A model generated the notes under the pieces. The model did no database searches and had not been told where the DNA came from. It worked only from the letters and a program-made list of their open reading frames with translations. Of a stretch of DNA of 64,000 nucleotides, positions 42,085 to 54,286 are shown one piece after another. Numbering within the stretch: position 1 is the first letter of the stretch; each line of letters starts with the position of its first letter. This DNA comes from Flaccisagitta enflata (lineage: Eukaryota > Chaetognatha > Sagittoidea > Aphragmophora). The translations under genes were made by a program, and so were the position numbers. The DNA lies in assembly GCA_965153355.1 (NCBI GenBank), contig OZ231127.1, forward strand, positions 28,520,001 to 28,584,000, in the 5' to 3' direction.

Positions 42085-45000
42085 ATGTCGTCGATGCTGC
42101 ACGCCAAATCTCAGTCGGCTTTGGGGTCCTTGCCAGCCGCGGGCGTCGTCGTCCCGACCAAACATTCCAACGCCTCCGCGGCTGTCCGCTCTTTCTGCCT
42201 TCGATTCCAAAGGGAATTCTCTGCCTTAAATCCCGCCTCCTCTTCCTCTTCTTCCTCTTCTTCATCTTCGTCTTCTTTTTCTGCCGGATCGGAGGATCAT
42301 CAGGCGGACAATCATGTGATCAAAGGAATGAGTAACGGGTTGCCGCACTCTTCTTCTTCGTCGGCGGCGTCATCCCGCGGACGAGGCGTTGGAGGCGACG
42401 CGCCTTCGACTTCCCTAGAGTCGGCCTTCCACGTTCTCGACGATCTCGTCTTTCATCTTAAAGTCGCCTTCGATCGGGTCGTCAAGAATCTGAAGGATGT
42501 CGAAGGAGAGGAGGAGAAGGCCGTCGACGCCGGCCCAACCTGTTTATCCTCCTCCTCCTCATCCTCTTCTTCAACAGCCGTCGACGATCTATACAACTTG
42601 ACAAAGCTGTGTATTCAATTATTTCAAGGGACAAATTTCAGCGTTTCCACGCTGGTCTCCAAATGGTCGTCGCAGACGCGCGTGATTCGCCTTTCTCAGT
42701 CATCCAAACTCTTTTCCTCCGCATCCTCATTTTCTTCATCCTCCTCCTCCTCCTCCTCGCCTGATGACGAGGACAAATCCACGTCGACGCCTGCGGCGCT
42801 CGTCGACGCGCTTTTTGAGCATCTCTTCTCCATCTTAGTGGAGCCTTTGGCGTCGCGTTTACCGATCGACTGCGTGTTGATGAGCGGAACTGCTTTCGTG
42901 TTTGGCGTCGCGTGCGGTTGCCTCCCATCCAAAATCAGAAACGTCCGATCTACGACGACGACGCCGAAAGCAGTGGTGGCGATGTCGAAAGGAGCGCCGG
43001 CCGGAGGAGGGTCGGCGCCATCGCTGGCGCTGCTCATGACTCAGATATTGGATTTTTTGGCGCATGAAAAGGAAAAAGAACAACGTTTAAAACCCGAGAA
43101 AGTGGAAACGGAGAAAACTGTCCCCGCGAAGAAAGCGGACGGGGAAGAGGAGGAGGAGGCGAAAGAAGAGGCGAAGGAGGAGGAGGAGGATAAAAATGAA
43201 GAAAAGGCTGGATCTCTCGAGAAGGACAAGGACGTCCCCCAAGAGGAAAAAATGAAGGAAGATGCGGAGAAAGAAGATGAGAATGAAGAAGAAGGAGAGG
43301 AAGGTCCACCGACATTGAATCGATTCTTTCGCGATAGACAGTGGAAACTGTGGAGCGGCGGAAATCATAACAAGACACCAAACGGCGTCGTAGCGGAGCC
43401 GACGAAGGACGCTTGCCTTCGATGGACTAGCATCGGCCATTTGGCGCTTATCAAAGGTCTTCTCACCGTCAACAAGAAATCCATATTGTTGCAACCGGCG
43501 GTGGTGAATTTTTCCACCAAATCGGCCATCATCACTGATCCGACGCCTCATCAGCAGCGAGACCCGATCTTTATCGTGGTGTTGCAGCCGCTGGTGGCGA
43601 TGGCGACTCGTTCGCCACCGGACTTTGCCGTCAGCCAATCAAACGGCGAGAACATCCTCCACGTGCTGCAAACCATCTTGCTGTGGCTGAAAGCCGGCAA
43701 ATGGATTTTACCGCAAGTCATCCATATGCTGAAACAAAAGCGTATCCTCACCGGCCGCGGCAACAAAAACGCCGAAATGCTGTTGAACGTGGTTTATTCC
43801 TTTTGGGAGTCGCCGATCGATCGAGTCGACGAAACCGCCAAAGACATCTTCGGATCCCTTTTAGCGCTGCACCACGAGGAATGTTCACACTTCGGCAACT
43901 CGGACAATCAGTTTGTCGAAACTCTTTTGGCGCAATTGCTCGGCATGAACGCCTACACGAAAGGCAAATACAAGCCTTTGTGTCATTTGATTCCTTACGT
44001 CGGCGCCGAAAAAATGTTGTGGCGTCATCCGCAGCTAGCCATGAGTCTCTACGCTTGCATGCAAACCAACCATTTGGCCACCGCCGCCGCGGATTTGTAT
44101 CAGGCTTTTCTCAGTCATTTGAGAAAAGACTGGCTCAAGGCGGCGCTGCAGAATAATCACCAACAAAGTAACAACCATACGACGGCGGGCGGTGACAAGA
44201 CGACGACAACGAATGCGACGACGACGACGAAATTAGAGGACGAAATGGCGGAGAAATGGTTCTTCCTGTGGGGTGGACTTTTACTGAAAGTATTCCACTT
44301 GGGTGACAAATTGGTAGTCCATCACGCGACTCGGTATTTAGTCCCAGCCACGTTCAAGACATTCCCTTCTTCTTACCATTGCCTCATCAAAGTCCTCAAC
44401 GAAGTTTGCAACGTGAGGAAAATCGACTTCGACGACGTCGACGTCGCCTCTCTCACGCAGCAGCCGCCACCACCGCTTTGCTCTTCCTCTTCCTCCGTCG
44501 GCAGCGGCAGCAATGGCAGCTGCGGCGGCGGAGGATGTGGCGTAGGAGCGTCTTCCTCTTCTCTAAAATCAAACGGGACGCCGATGAATCCGGCGTTAGA
44601 GGAAATTCTGCTGCGGCATTCCTTCGACACGCTGCCGGCGGTGATTTCCTTGACCAAAGCCGCTCGTCTCGTCAAGATCCTCAAGACGGACGACATCCCG
44701 TGGTCGGAAGTCGTTTGTCGAGGCCTGCATCACGTCGACGACAGCGTCCGCGCGGAAGCTTTCAGTCTCATCTGCTCCACGCCCAAAAAAGCGGAACCCA
44801 TAACCGAAAACGAAATCTCTTTGCTCAAGCATTTTCTTCCGTATAATTTGAATATCGACGATCCTTCTTTTCGTCAACGACTTTGCGGAGATTTTAAGAA
44901 ACTATTGCTAAGGTAAGAAAGACGCTATTGTTTGGGTAACTTGGTTGAAAAAATTTTTACTCAAAACATGGTGCGCCGCGAGTATTCTTTTTTGGGCAGC

Positions 45001-46362
45001 GGCCCTGGAGAGGCCGATGACCTATGATTCCACATAAGGCAATTTTCTCCATTTTTTTGTCTGTCTGTGTGTCCGTCCCCCCACCCCCGAAACCTCAAAC
45101 CAGGCTTCCCAGACCAAAAATCAAGCCTATCTAAGCCCAAATTAGGCCTCTCAGACCTCTAATCAGGCCTCTCAGACCCTAAAGCAGGCCTCTTAGAATC
45201 CAAATCAGGCCCCTTATACCCAAAATCAGGCTATTCAGACCCAAAATCAGGTCTTCCAGGCCTCAAAGTAAGCCTCACAGACCTCAAATTAGGCTTTTAA
45301 GACCCTAGATTAGACCTCTCAAACCCCAAATTAGGCCTCTCACATCCTAAATCAGACCTCCAGTCAGGCCTCTCAGATCTTAAATCTGGCTTCTCCAGCC
45401 AAAATAGTCGCAAAAGTGTTAGATGGTCAGCGGTACCCGTGCCCTGCCTTAGTAGGTTGTGGTTGAAGTTGAGGGGGGAGCAGGACAGCGGCCCCGAAGG
45501 GTTCTATGACCTATGCTTTCACACATATGGGGGATTTTCTCCTCCTCCTCCTCCTCCTCCTCCGTCCCTCCCCCCCCTCAAATCCCAGTCTCGAGGCCCA
45601 AATTCCAGTCTCGAGGCCCAAATCCCAGTCTTGAGGCCCACATCCCAGCCTCAAGGCCCAAATCCTAGCCTCAAGGCCCAAATCCTTGCCTAGAGGCTCA
45701 GATTTGGGCCTCAAGGTGTGGATCATGGCCTCTTGGCTGAGATTTCGAGATTGAGGGTGAGATTTAGGCCTCAAGACTGAAATCTGGGCCTCCAGGCAAG
45801 GATTTGGGCCTTGAGGCTAGGATTTGGGCCTTGATGCTGGGATGTGGGCCTCAAGATTGGGATTTGGGCCTCGAGACTGGAATTTGGGCCTCGAGACTGG
45901 GATTTGAGGGGGGGGACGAAGAAGAAGGAGAAAATCCCCCATATGTGTGAAAGCATAGGTCATCGCCGCAGCCCAAAAGCAGGCCTCGTATTCCCTAGGT
46001 CAGACCTCCCAGACCCAAAATTTTAGCCCAAAATCTTAGCCCCCAAAATCAGCTTCTCAAACTTTCATTTATCCTAGTCCCCCCACCAAGGCACAAATCA
46101 TTCCCCTCAGCTCTGGCCTCAAATGAGGCCCCTAAGACCTAAATCTGGTATCTCAGACCTCATTTAGGCCCATTGGTCAACAAATCAGGTTTTCAGACAG
46201 ACGGAAAAAAGTAACTGAAGAAAATTGCCCGATGTGGAATGATAGGTTATTGGCCCGTCCAAGACTGCTGCCCCTTTCATCGTCTCATCCTTACCCCAAC
46301 ATAGGGGCATCAGGTACCGCTGACCACGTAACGCTTATGCGACTTTTGTACATTTTGAAGAA

Positions 46363-46439
<77 letters not shown>

Positions 46440-46450
46440 AGAGAAAGAGA

Positions 46451-46517
<67 letters not shown>

Positions 46518-49500
46518 TGAGAGAGAGGGAAGAGAGAGAGGAGGAGCAGCGATTTTGTAGTCCAAAGATCTATTTTGCATATTGCAGTAAACGGCAACTT
46601 GTTTCTGCTAACAAAAGAAAATTCTTAGGGTGACGTCAGAGCGAAAACAAATTGTATACTTACATATGAAGGTTTGCAAAAAAGGAAATAATACATACTT
46701 TTCACATTCAATTCAGAAATTTTGAGTTCCACTTTGATTAAGGAATTTGAATCTTTATTCATCAGACATTCGAATAATATCTTAGAAAATCACAGTTGTT
46801 CGTGTGTAACCTAGATATCTACTATGTAGATCTGAATATTTCTGACGGCTGTTGAATATTAATTTAGACAGCTATTTTTTGAATATTTTTTTAGGTATAA
46901 TTGAGACAATAGGAGAATATTTCATCATTATTATATATTTATATTGTTTGGCAGATGATTTTATTATATTCCGTGATTTTGATCAGGATTTTGCTATCAA
47001 CTTGATTCTCAGTATCTAAGATCTAAAGATAGAAAAAAGTGGACAAACTGTTGGAAGAAAAACAATTTAAAAAATATCAAATTATGAAGAAAATAGCAGC
47101 AAAATTATAAGAATCAGTGAATTTTATTTTTTGATCAAACTCACTCAAATAAAGCTTAGGTAAGTTCATTGCTGACCCGTTTTTGTTATTATATCGATCA
47201 TTATGTGAATCTGAAGCCAATGGGTTGAATATGAAGTAAAAACTCCAGCATTTCACTTCATTTAAAAGTGCTCTTTATCAAGAGGAACATTTATATAAAT
47301 GGGTTTATAAATAAAAGTTGATTTCTGTTTTGATGAAACTGGATGGCTTCTTAATGTATCAAAATATGATGGTTTTGTGCTCTGGTTCATTTTGATTGCA
47401 TATTACATTGTATATTCACCGTTGCACCTTTTCCTTTGATCGAGGATTTTATCTTATTTTGCAGTACAAACCTTATGTCAAAATATTTTTTTGGATCATT
47501 GGAAAATTCTAGATATTATCAGATATTTTTTGGCTCAGTCTTTGGATATCTCCACTCGCGAAAGGTTACCAACAAAGCAATCAACTTGATATATAACAAA
47601 ATAAAATATTAACTTGTGACGAATCGTCATCGCAAGCACTGGTAGTATAATACTGAAAACGATTTGTATTTTCATGATGGAGAGCACAGTGCAGTAGAGC
47701 AAAAACAAACAATTTTGCCTAAATTTTCGAATACCACTTTTAGCATCATCATCAGAGGCAGAATGAGAGAAAGAGAGAGAGGAGGGAATTTAAAGGGAAA
47801 GAGAGACAATTGGGGATTAGGGAGAGAGGAGAGAGAGAGACAGATGGATTGGTCAAATGACCAGAAAGCCCAAGAAGGGCTGGCCCCCCGTCCCCTTGCC
47901 AACCGGCTGCTAGTCCATAGTGTTGAAGACGGGGTTCCAAGCGTCTGTTTTAACATATGCTCCCCAGTCTCCGTTCATTCCTTTTCCTGGGCCGCAGTTC
48001 TCTTTCTTTATCTCAAGAGCTTCACCGACTTTAAGGTCATAGTCCAACTTTCTTTTATTTTTCCCTGTCATGGTTTTGACAACTTCGAAGTTTGAAATGT
48101 CAAATGGCTCGTCGCAGTCCTTGTAATGTTGGCTTATGCATTTGACCAATCCATCTGTCTCTCTCTCTCCTCTCTCCCTAATCCCCAATTGTCTCTCTTT
48201 CCCTTTAAATTCCCCTCCTCTCTCTCTTTCTCTCATTCTGCCTCTGATGATGATGCCCAAAGTGGTATTCGAAAATTTAGGCAAAATTGTTTGTTTTTGC
48301 TCTACTGCACTGTACTCTCCATCATGAAAATACAAATCGTTTTCAAAATATTAACTTAACCTTTGCAGCTCGGTCGTGCTGTTGTCGTGTCATGTCGTGT
48401 TGTCAGCTGGGCCCCTTCAGCCGTATAGCAAAATTAGGACCTCTGGCAAGATTTTTTGGGTCCAGCTACTAGCTAATTATCTTTTAGCGATTTCTTCAGA
48501 AACACATTGTTATCCTAGCTGTTTATAGCTAATTCTAGCGATTTTTGAAAATGATCTGGCTAATCTAGCTATTTCAGGCTATTTCTGAAAAATACTTGCT
48601 TTTCTGGTTAAATTTTAGTATTGAAGGACTATAATTATTATTTCACTATCATAGGACTACGGTTGTTGCCTTTCATACTCAAGATAGCCGTGTAATCAAT
48701 AATCCTCAAACAGTAGATAACGATGGTAATTTTTTGAATGTATATTCAATTGCGTTGATGAAACAGGATCCGTGACGGTTTGGTGGTTTTATTCCGGGAT
48801 CGCGAAATATCCTCCAAATCCTGTTTGGAAGCATTTCTTGCCGACGACCGAATGGAAGACGCAGCCGCGGAGGAAATCCAACATTCCATCCATCGGCAAA
48901 TCCAAACCATCGACTGGTTCTCCGATTTGATGATCTCCAACCTGTTCCCGGGCGCCTGCTTCCAGAGGATCAGAACCTGTCTCGACTTGCTAAAGGCCAT
49001 TTACGAGACTTTTTGCATCATCGGAGGAGGAGGAGTAGGAGGAGGAGCGGGCGTCGTTCACGGTGGCGCTCATATCGCGGGCGGCGGCAGCAACGGCATC
49101 GTCGCTAACGGTCATCATCCGATCAACGGGAAAGTGTTCCGGTCAGCGACGTGCGCCGGCGGTGTCGGCGTCGGCGGGGGTGTCGGCAGCGTCGGCGGCG
49201 TGGCTTTCGTCGGCGGCAAATCGAACAAGTTGGTGACTCCGCCACTCGCCGCCAAGATGATTCTCATCGTCAAGTCTTCCTCCAAGTCATCGTCGAATGC
49301 GCCGGCATCTTCGTCGACGTCGTCATCTTCTCCGTCGACGCCGCGATTCTGGGATTTTTTCTCGCCTCAGAACGTTTCCACGCTTTTGTTCGTGATTTCC
49401 GACGCTTCGGTGGAAATCCAGGAAACGGCGGCCGAGATTCTGGCGACTTTCGCCCCTTGGCCTCTCCAAGTGGCCCCGGGCACTTTCAAATTACTCATGT

Positions 49501-50501
49501 TCGACTCGGCCATGGAAGCCCACACGGAGGCGCTGCCGATTGTATGGGATAATAACGAGGAAAATCAACCACAGCAACAACAGCAACAAAATCAACAACA
49601 ACATCTCGGTTCCGATGATGCAGCAGAAATAGCGACCAACGGCGTAGGAGAGGATGATGATAAGGATGAAGATGACGGACATGAAGAGACGAAAAATTCA
49701 AACATTCAAACATCGACGTCGTCGTCGATGATCCCCAATGGCATCGCCGACCACTCGAAAGAAACGCCGGCGAAAAAGATGTCATCATCTTCTTCTTCCT
49801 CCTCTTCTTCGTCTTCACCATCTTCGGTTGAAGAAATCGCAGCGAAAATCCTTTTGCACGGATTGAATCAATGCACGGTACAGAAGTCGTGTTCCGATTC
49901 GCCCCTGGTTTTTGTTTTTGTTTTGTTTTTTGTTAAACCGTTGATTTAGGTAGTTTATTTTTTCCCTTTTTTCCTTGTCAATAATTGCCTTTTATCCTTT
50001 TTTTTTTCTACTGATCGCCCATTACTGACTTTTTAGCTCGCCGCTCATTTTAAACGGTTTCCATTGACACAGAGTCCCAAGTCTCAAGAAGCGGAAAGTG
50101 GCGCGCTTTACGTCAAACTGGTCTTCCAAAAATACGTCTGCGAGTTGGGATTCCAATTCACCATCACCCGTGAACAGGTAGCTGGAAAGAATGGAGGCGA
50201 CGGCGTTGGTGACAACAAAGACAGTGACGACGACAAAAGTGGCGGCCTTGGTAAGCTCGTTGTCCGGGCTAAAAGACCGCCAACGCAGTCGTACTCTCAG
50301 CAACAGCAACACCACCATCAGCAGCAGAAACAGCAACAGCAGCAGCAACAGCATCCCGCGGGAGCGTTTTTGCGGCAGATTGTGGCGTTGCTGAAGCAGA
50401 ACTACGACGCGCTGGAGACGACTTCGGTGCTGGAAGCCGCCAACTCGCATCTCATCAACGGACTACTGATCGCCGTCAGGATTTGCATCGTATTACGGTG
50501 A
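42085..50501 (+). CDS. THADA: THADA-type protein, 5' part (three exons)
   Basis: Exons 42085-44912, 48767-49877 and 50037-50497 keep one frame across GT/AG junctions (about 1467 codons to the in-frame TGA after exon 3). Recognisable THADA-like blocks include the helical repeats around HLALIKGLLTVN and KDIFGSLLALHHEECSHFGN, and the end of exon 1 (YNLNIDDPSFRQRLCGDFKK). Exon 2 contains WFSDLMISNLFPGACFQRIR and exon 3 EAESGALYVKLVFQKYV. These form an ARM/HEAT solenoid. Family knowledge: THADA (yeast Trm732) partners the FTSJ1/Trm7 methyltransferase for 2'-O-methylation of tRNA position 32; animal THADA is also linked to SERCA and energy balance. PolySer, Glu-rich and Gly-rich insertions enlarge it. 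Vertebrate THADA is about 1950 aa, and the conserved DUF2428 part is not seen here, so downstream exons are missing or far away. Confidence 0.8.
44985..46343. mobile_element. Nested FB-family foldback
   Basis: The inner palindrome has its left end at 45484 (CAGCGGCCCCGAAGGGTTCT, ATGCTTTCACACATATGGGG) and mirrored right end at about 45920-45975. Between the ends are ~20-bp tandem units of AGGCCCAAATCCCAGCCTC type that run in one orientation on the left and in the complement on the right. The outer ends are GGGCAGCGGCCCTGGAGAGG (44994), mirrored near 46235-46280. GTGTTAGATGGTCAGCGGTA (45417) is mirrored near 46310-46335. Confidence 0.65.
46367..46550. repeat. (GA)n microsatellite with GAAAGA variants
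   Basis: About 85 GA dinucleotides interrupted by four GAAAGA units near 46432-46460. Confidence 0.97.
47654..48345. mobile_element. Foldback element enclosing a coding-like spacer
   Basis: The arms 47654-47859 and 48139-48345 are near-perfect reverse complements, beginning TGAAAACGATTTGTATTTTC and containing GAATACCACTTTTAGCATCA. The 279-bp spacer is not repetitive and reads on the minus strand as a clean frame ending at 47910. No transposase is visible. Confidence 0.8.
47910..48138 (-). pseudogene. Captured protein-coding fragment in the foldback spacer
   Basis: The frame contains CISQHYKDCDEPFDISNFEV, VGEALEIKKENCGPGKGMNG and DWGAYVKTDAWNPVFNTMD before the stop. Composition is normal for protein, unlike the surrounding repeat arms. 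I cannot name the family with confidence. A fragment of a mobile-element endonuclease or reverse-transcriptase protein is one possibility. It could also be a host gene fragment picked up by the element. Confidence 0.45.
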
Positions 50502-51079
50502 GAGGAAAATCATTGCCCTGAATCGAATGGATGAATGTATGAACGGAATGAATAAACGGGAAAAATCTTTTTCATTAATTATTTCATTAAAACGGAAAGG
50601 CGCCACATTTATTCAAAATCGCATCATATGAAAGATGGACAATATCACTACTCTACCACTTACCTATCAAAGGTGGTGTCGGTAAAGTTGGGCGCGCTAC
50701 TACACAAAACATTATTCTATGAGGACATGATAGACATCACTCTTGGACAACATGGGGCTACTAATTAAATGGCATATACCCTTCATGGGCAGTGGCCCCA
50801 AAGGGCCGATGTCCTGCAGGACACGGGTGAATTTCCTTACATCTGTCCATCTGTCCGTACGTCCTCCCAAGGCTTCTCAGGCCCAAATCTAGCTCTTTCA
50901 GGCCTGAAATCAGTCCTAGGAGGCTCAAATCAACCCTCTCAGACTTAAAATCACCCCTCTCAAGTCCAAAATTGGCTCTCTCACATCCAAGATCTGCCTT
51001 CTTAGGCCCAAAATGAGCCCTCTCTAGCCCAAAATCAGCCCTCCCAGGCTTGTATTCAGCCTGAAATAGGCCCTATGGG

Positions 51080-51572
51080 TTGGGTGCTTCACATAGCAAA
51101 AGTTGCCCTACTTAGAGAATGTGGAAGAGCAAAAATTATGAAGATGACCATTTTTCTTTTTTCAAAATTCCTTCATCTTCCGTTTTTGTTTTGGCCTTAA
51201 AGTTTCCACAGATTTCCCAGAATTCAGCAAAATCCTGTGTAGTTTTGTTACAAAAAGGACAATTATTTGCTTTAGAAAATCATGATGTTTGTAAAAAAAA
51301 ACTTAAATATCAGAGAAGCTATAGAATAGTTTATGAAAAAGCAGAATTACAATTCTTTGAAGAGAAGAAATTTGCAAAAGCTAATTCAAACAATGTCAAC
51401 ATATTATTTTATCCCACTGCAATATGCAAATTAAGTCCTCAAAAACAATTTTCTAAAAAACGGAAGATGAACGATTTTTGATAAAAGAAAAATGGTGAGA
51501 GTCCTAAGATTGACCACTCCACGTTAGGTAAAGAGGGCGAAACAAAATATATTTGCTATGCGAAGCACGCAA
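51080..51572. mobile_element. 493-bp inverted-repeat element inside an FB repeat
   Basis: Left end TTGGGTGCTTCACATAGCAA; right end complement TTGCGTGCTTCGCATAGCAA. CCCTATGGG is duplicated at 51071-51079 and 51573-51581 (7-9 bp depending on where the end is drawn). The surrounding FB repeat runs from GGGCAGTGGCCCCAAAGGGC (50788) to CCCTTTGGGGCCACTACCCT (51629). A 120-codon frame (51119-51481) spans most of it. Confidence 0.75.
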
Positions 51573-51744
51573 CCCTATGGGGCCTCAAACTTGCCCTCTC
51601 AAGCCTAATATCTGACCTCTCAGGACAGACGGACCCTTTGGGGCCACTACCCTGCTTTCACTTCACTTCTTCAGCTGAACACTCTGAGCAGGGCATCGTG
51701 TACTGCCGACCATTTGCAATCCTTGGATGACTTGTTCTTTCTTA

Positions 51745-51968
51745 GTCGCGTGCTACGCGACTTTAAACCCCGCTATGTCGGTCCGTCGGTCGGTTGATTG
51801 GTCGTTTGGTTGGTCGGTCGGTTGGTGGGTTGGTTGGTGACCTTTTTACTTTTTCGGCGTTTTTGAGCTTTTCATTTTGAGCCTACTGCTCTTGCCCTAG
51901 TGACCTTCTCCAGCACTGCCCCTGCCCACCCGCACGCGACTTGGGTAGTCGTGTATCCGGCCTTGTTT
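51745..51968 (-). repeat. HT-family repeat, reverse full-length copy
   Basis: It begins TTAGTCGCGTGCTACGCGAC (terminal hairpin, inverted), has GTCCGTCGGTCGGTTG filler to about 51840, then CCCCTGCCCACCCGCACGCG and GGGTAGTCGTGTATCCGGCC. Confidence 0.82.
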
Positions 51969-52100
51969 CTTTTTCACTCCTCTTCTCAAAACTGTTTTGC
52001 TCCTAATTTGCATGCTGTTGTAGTCGAGTTGATATCCTCTTTTTGGTCGCGTCACTTGCTGTGTTACCAATCGGTTAAAAACTGTACATAGTGATCACTA

Positions 52101-52462
52101 CATGGCCTAACGGTAGTTACTCGGAAAAAATGCCCCGGTATAGCGGCCCATACTGGGTGGTAGTATGGGCCCTCTCCATCACATCCACACTAAGAGCCAA
52201 ATGTTCTACTTGGAAATTAGGCCAAAATGGCCTTATATGGCCATTTCTCAGGTGATTTTGACTATACCATGGGATTTACAGCTTTTTTTCTCATTTGACT
52301 GGATTTTTTTCTCTTAAACTAATGCCATTAGGTGATCAATCAACCTATGGGTACATATCAGGCCAAAGCAAGAAGAAAACCTGGCCCATTGGACCTAATA
52401 TGGCCTAATTTAAGGCATTTTTAAGGTCAAAAATTTGTTTTATGGATTTAAGCATTGTTAGT

Positions 52463-52525
<63 letters not shown>

Positions 52526-52526
52526 A

Positions 52527-52569
<43 letters not shown>

Positions 52570-53090
52570 GGGCAGCGGCTCTGAGGGGGTTAATGGCCTG
52601 TTTTCACACACATGGGGAATTTTCTCCTTCTCCTCCTTCGCCCCCCTCCTTGTCTCAAACCCAAGGCCCAAACACCAGCCTCAAAGCCCAAATACCAGCC
52701 TTGAGGCCCAAATCATAGCTTTGAGGCACAAATGCCAGCCTTCAGGTCCAAATCCCAGCCTCAAAACCCAAATTGCAGCCACAAAGCCCAAATCCCAACC
52801 TCATGGCCCGATCCAAGCTGCAAAGCCCAAATCGCAGCTTAAAGGCTTAAATTGCTGCTTGAAGGCCCTAATCCTAGAGAAGAATCAAGAAGGAGAAGGA
52901 GAAAATTCTCCATATGTGACTATGTGTGAGAAAATAGGTCATTGAGCCCTTTTGGGCCGCTTCCCTGCACCCTCCCTCAGCTTCAATCAGAACCTTCATT
53001 AGCAAGGCACATGTACCGCTGACCATCTAACACTTTTACGACCGTTGTTGTTGTTGTTGTTGTTTTTTTTTCTTTTGTTTTTGTTTGTTT

Positions 53091-53126
<36 letters not shown>

Positions 53127-54244
53127 TTATTGTTGTCGTTGCTGTTGTAATTGTTTTTTTTTGTTATTGTTAGCCGTACATCATTGCAGAGAATCATCAT
53201 ATAATATGTGTAAGTTTTGTTTTTAAAAAGTTGTCCTGACGCAAATCTTCATTGCAAGTCATGTGCGAGTGGGCAGTTCGTCACTGTAAACGCCCAAAAG
53301 TTAAACACTGGCTCTCACCAATCTTACCATAAACGAGGCTTGGTAAAAAAATATCTCATGCAAATTTTCAGGCCTCTGGGATAGGGGGAACCTTCGTTAG
53401 GGTGACCATGAAGTTTCCATAAAAATCTATGACAGAGACAGAATTTGCAAAATAGAAATATTGATTCTAATGCTTATTCAATACAAACCTCAACCTCACC
53501 CTAACGAAGGTTCTTGCTATCTCAGAGGCCCAAAATTTTGCAGAGAATATTTTTTTACCAAGCCTCAACTGTGGCAAGATTGGTGAGAGCCATAGTCGAA
53601 GTTTGGGGCGCTTCATGGGACGTAGTGGACAGGGCATTTTTGGCATAACTGCTCCTTCCAAAAAACTTGGTTAGCCTTTTTGGGTAGCGGCCCAAAAGGG
53701 CCAATGTCCCGTAGAACACAGCGGTGAAGTTCCATCCATCTATCCATCCATCCATCCATCTGTCTGTCCATCAGTCCCCCTCCCAAGGCCTTGGGCCCCA
53801 GTCCAGCCTTTTGAGGGCCGAAATCTGGACTCTTCAGCCTGAAAGTCTCAAATCATCCCTCTTAGGCCTAGAGCCCCCATCCAGATCACTGATGTTGCCC
53901 CTAACCTCTTCCCTGGATGTATTGAAATTCACCCCAGTGTTTTACTCGACATCAGCCCTTTGGGGTCCCTACCCTGCTCTCACCTCACACCACCTAAGTA
54001 CACCAAACAGGGCAATGGGTGCTGCTGACTGTGTGCAATACTCAGGTGACTTGTTTCTCACTGCCCCTCCCCACTTGCACACGACTTGTCTGAATAAATT
54101 TTGAAAAACACAACTCAATAATGAAATACATGTATTGCATGATGAGAAAGGAAGTAGGATTCTCTGCAATGATATACGGCTAACAATAACAGAATGAACA
54201 ATACAACAGCAACGACAACGACAACAACCAGTACAATTGCAATG

Positions 54245-54286
<42 letters not shown>

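Larger units (their letters stand above)
44913..48766. other. THADA intron 1
   Basis: A 3.9-kb intron holding FB-family palindromes (44985-46343), a (GA)n array (46367-46535), AT-rich DNA without features (46620-47640) and a foldback with a coding-like spacer (47654-48345). No further exon is recognised. Confidence 0.65.
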
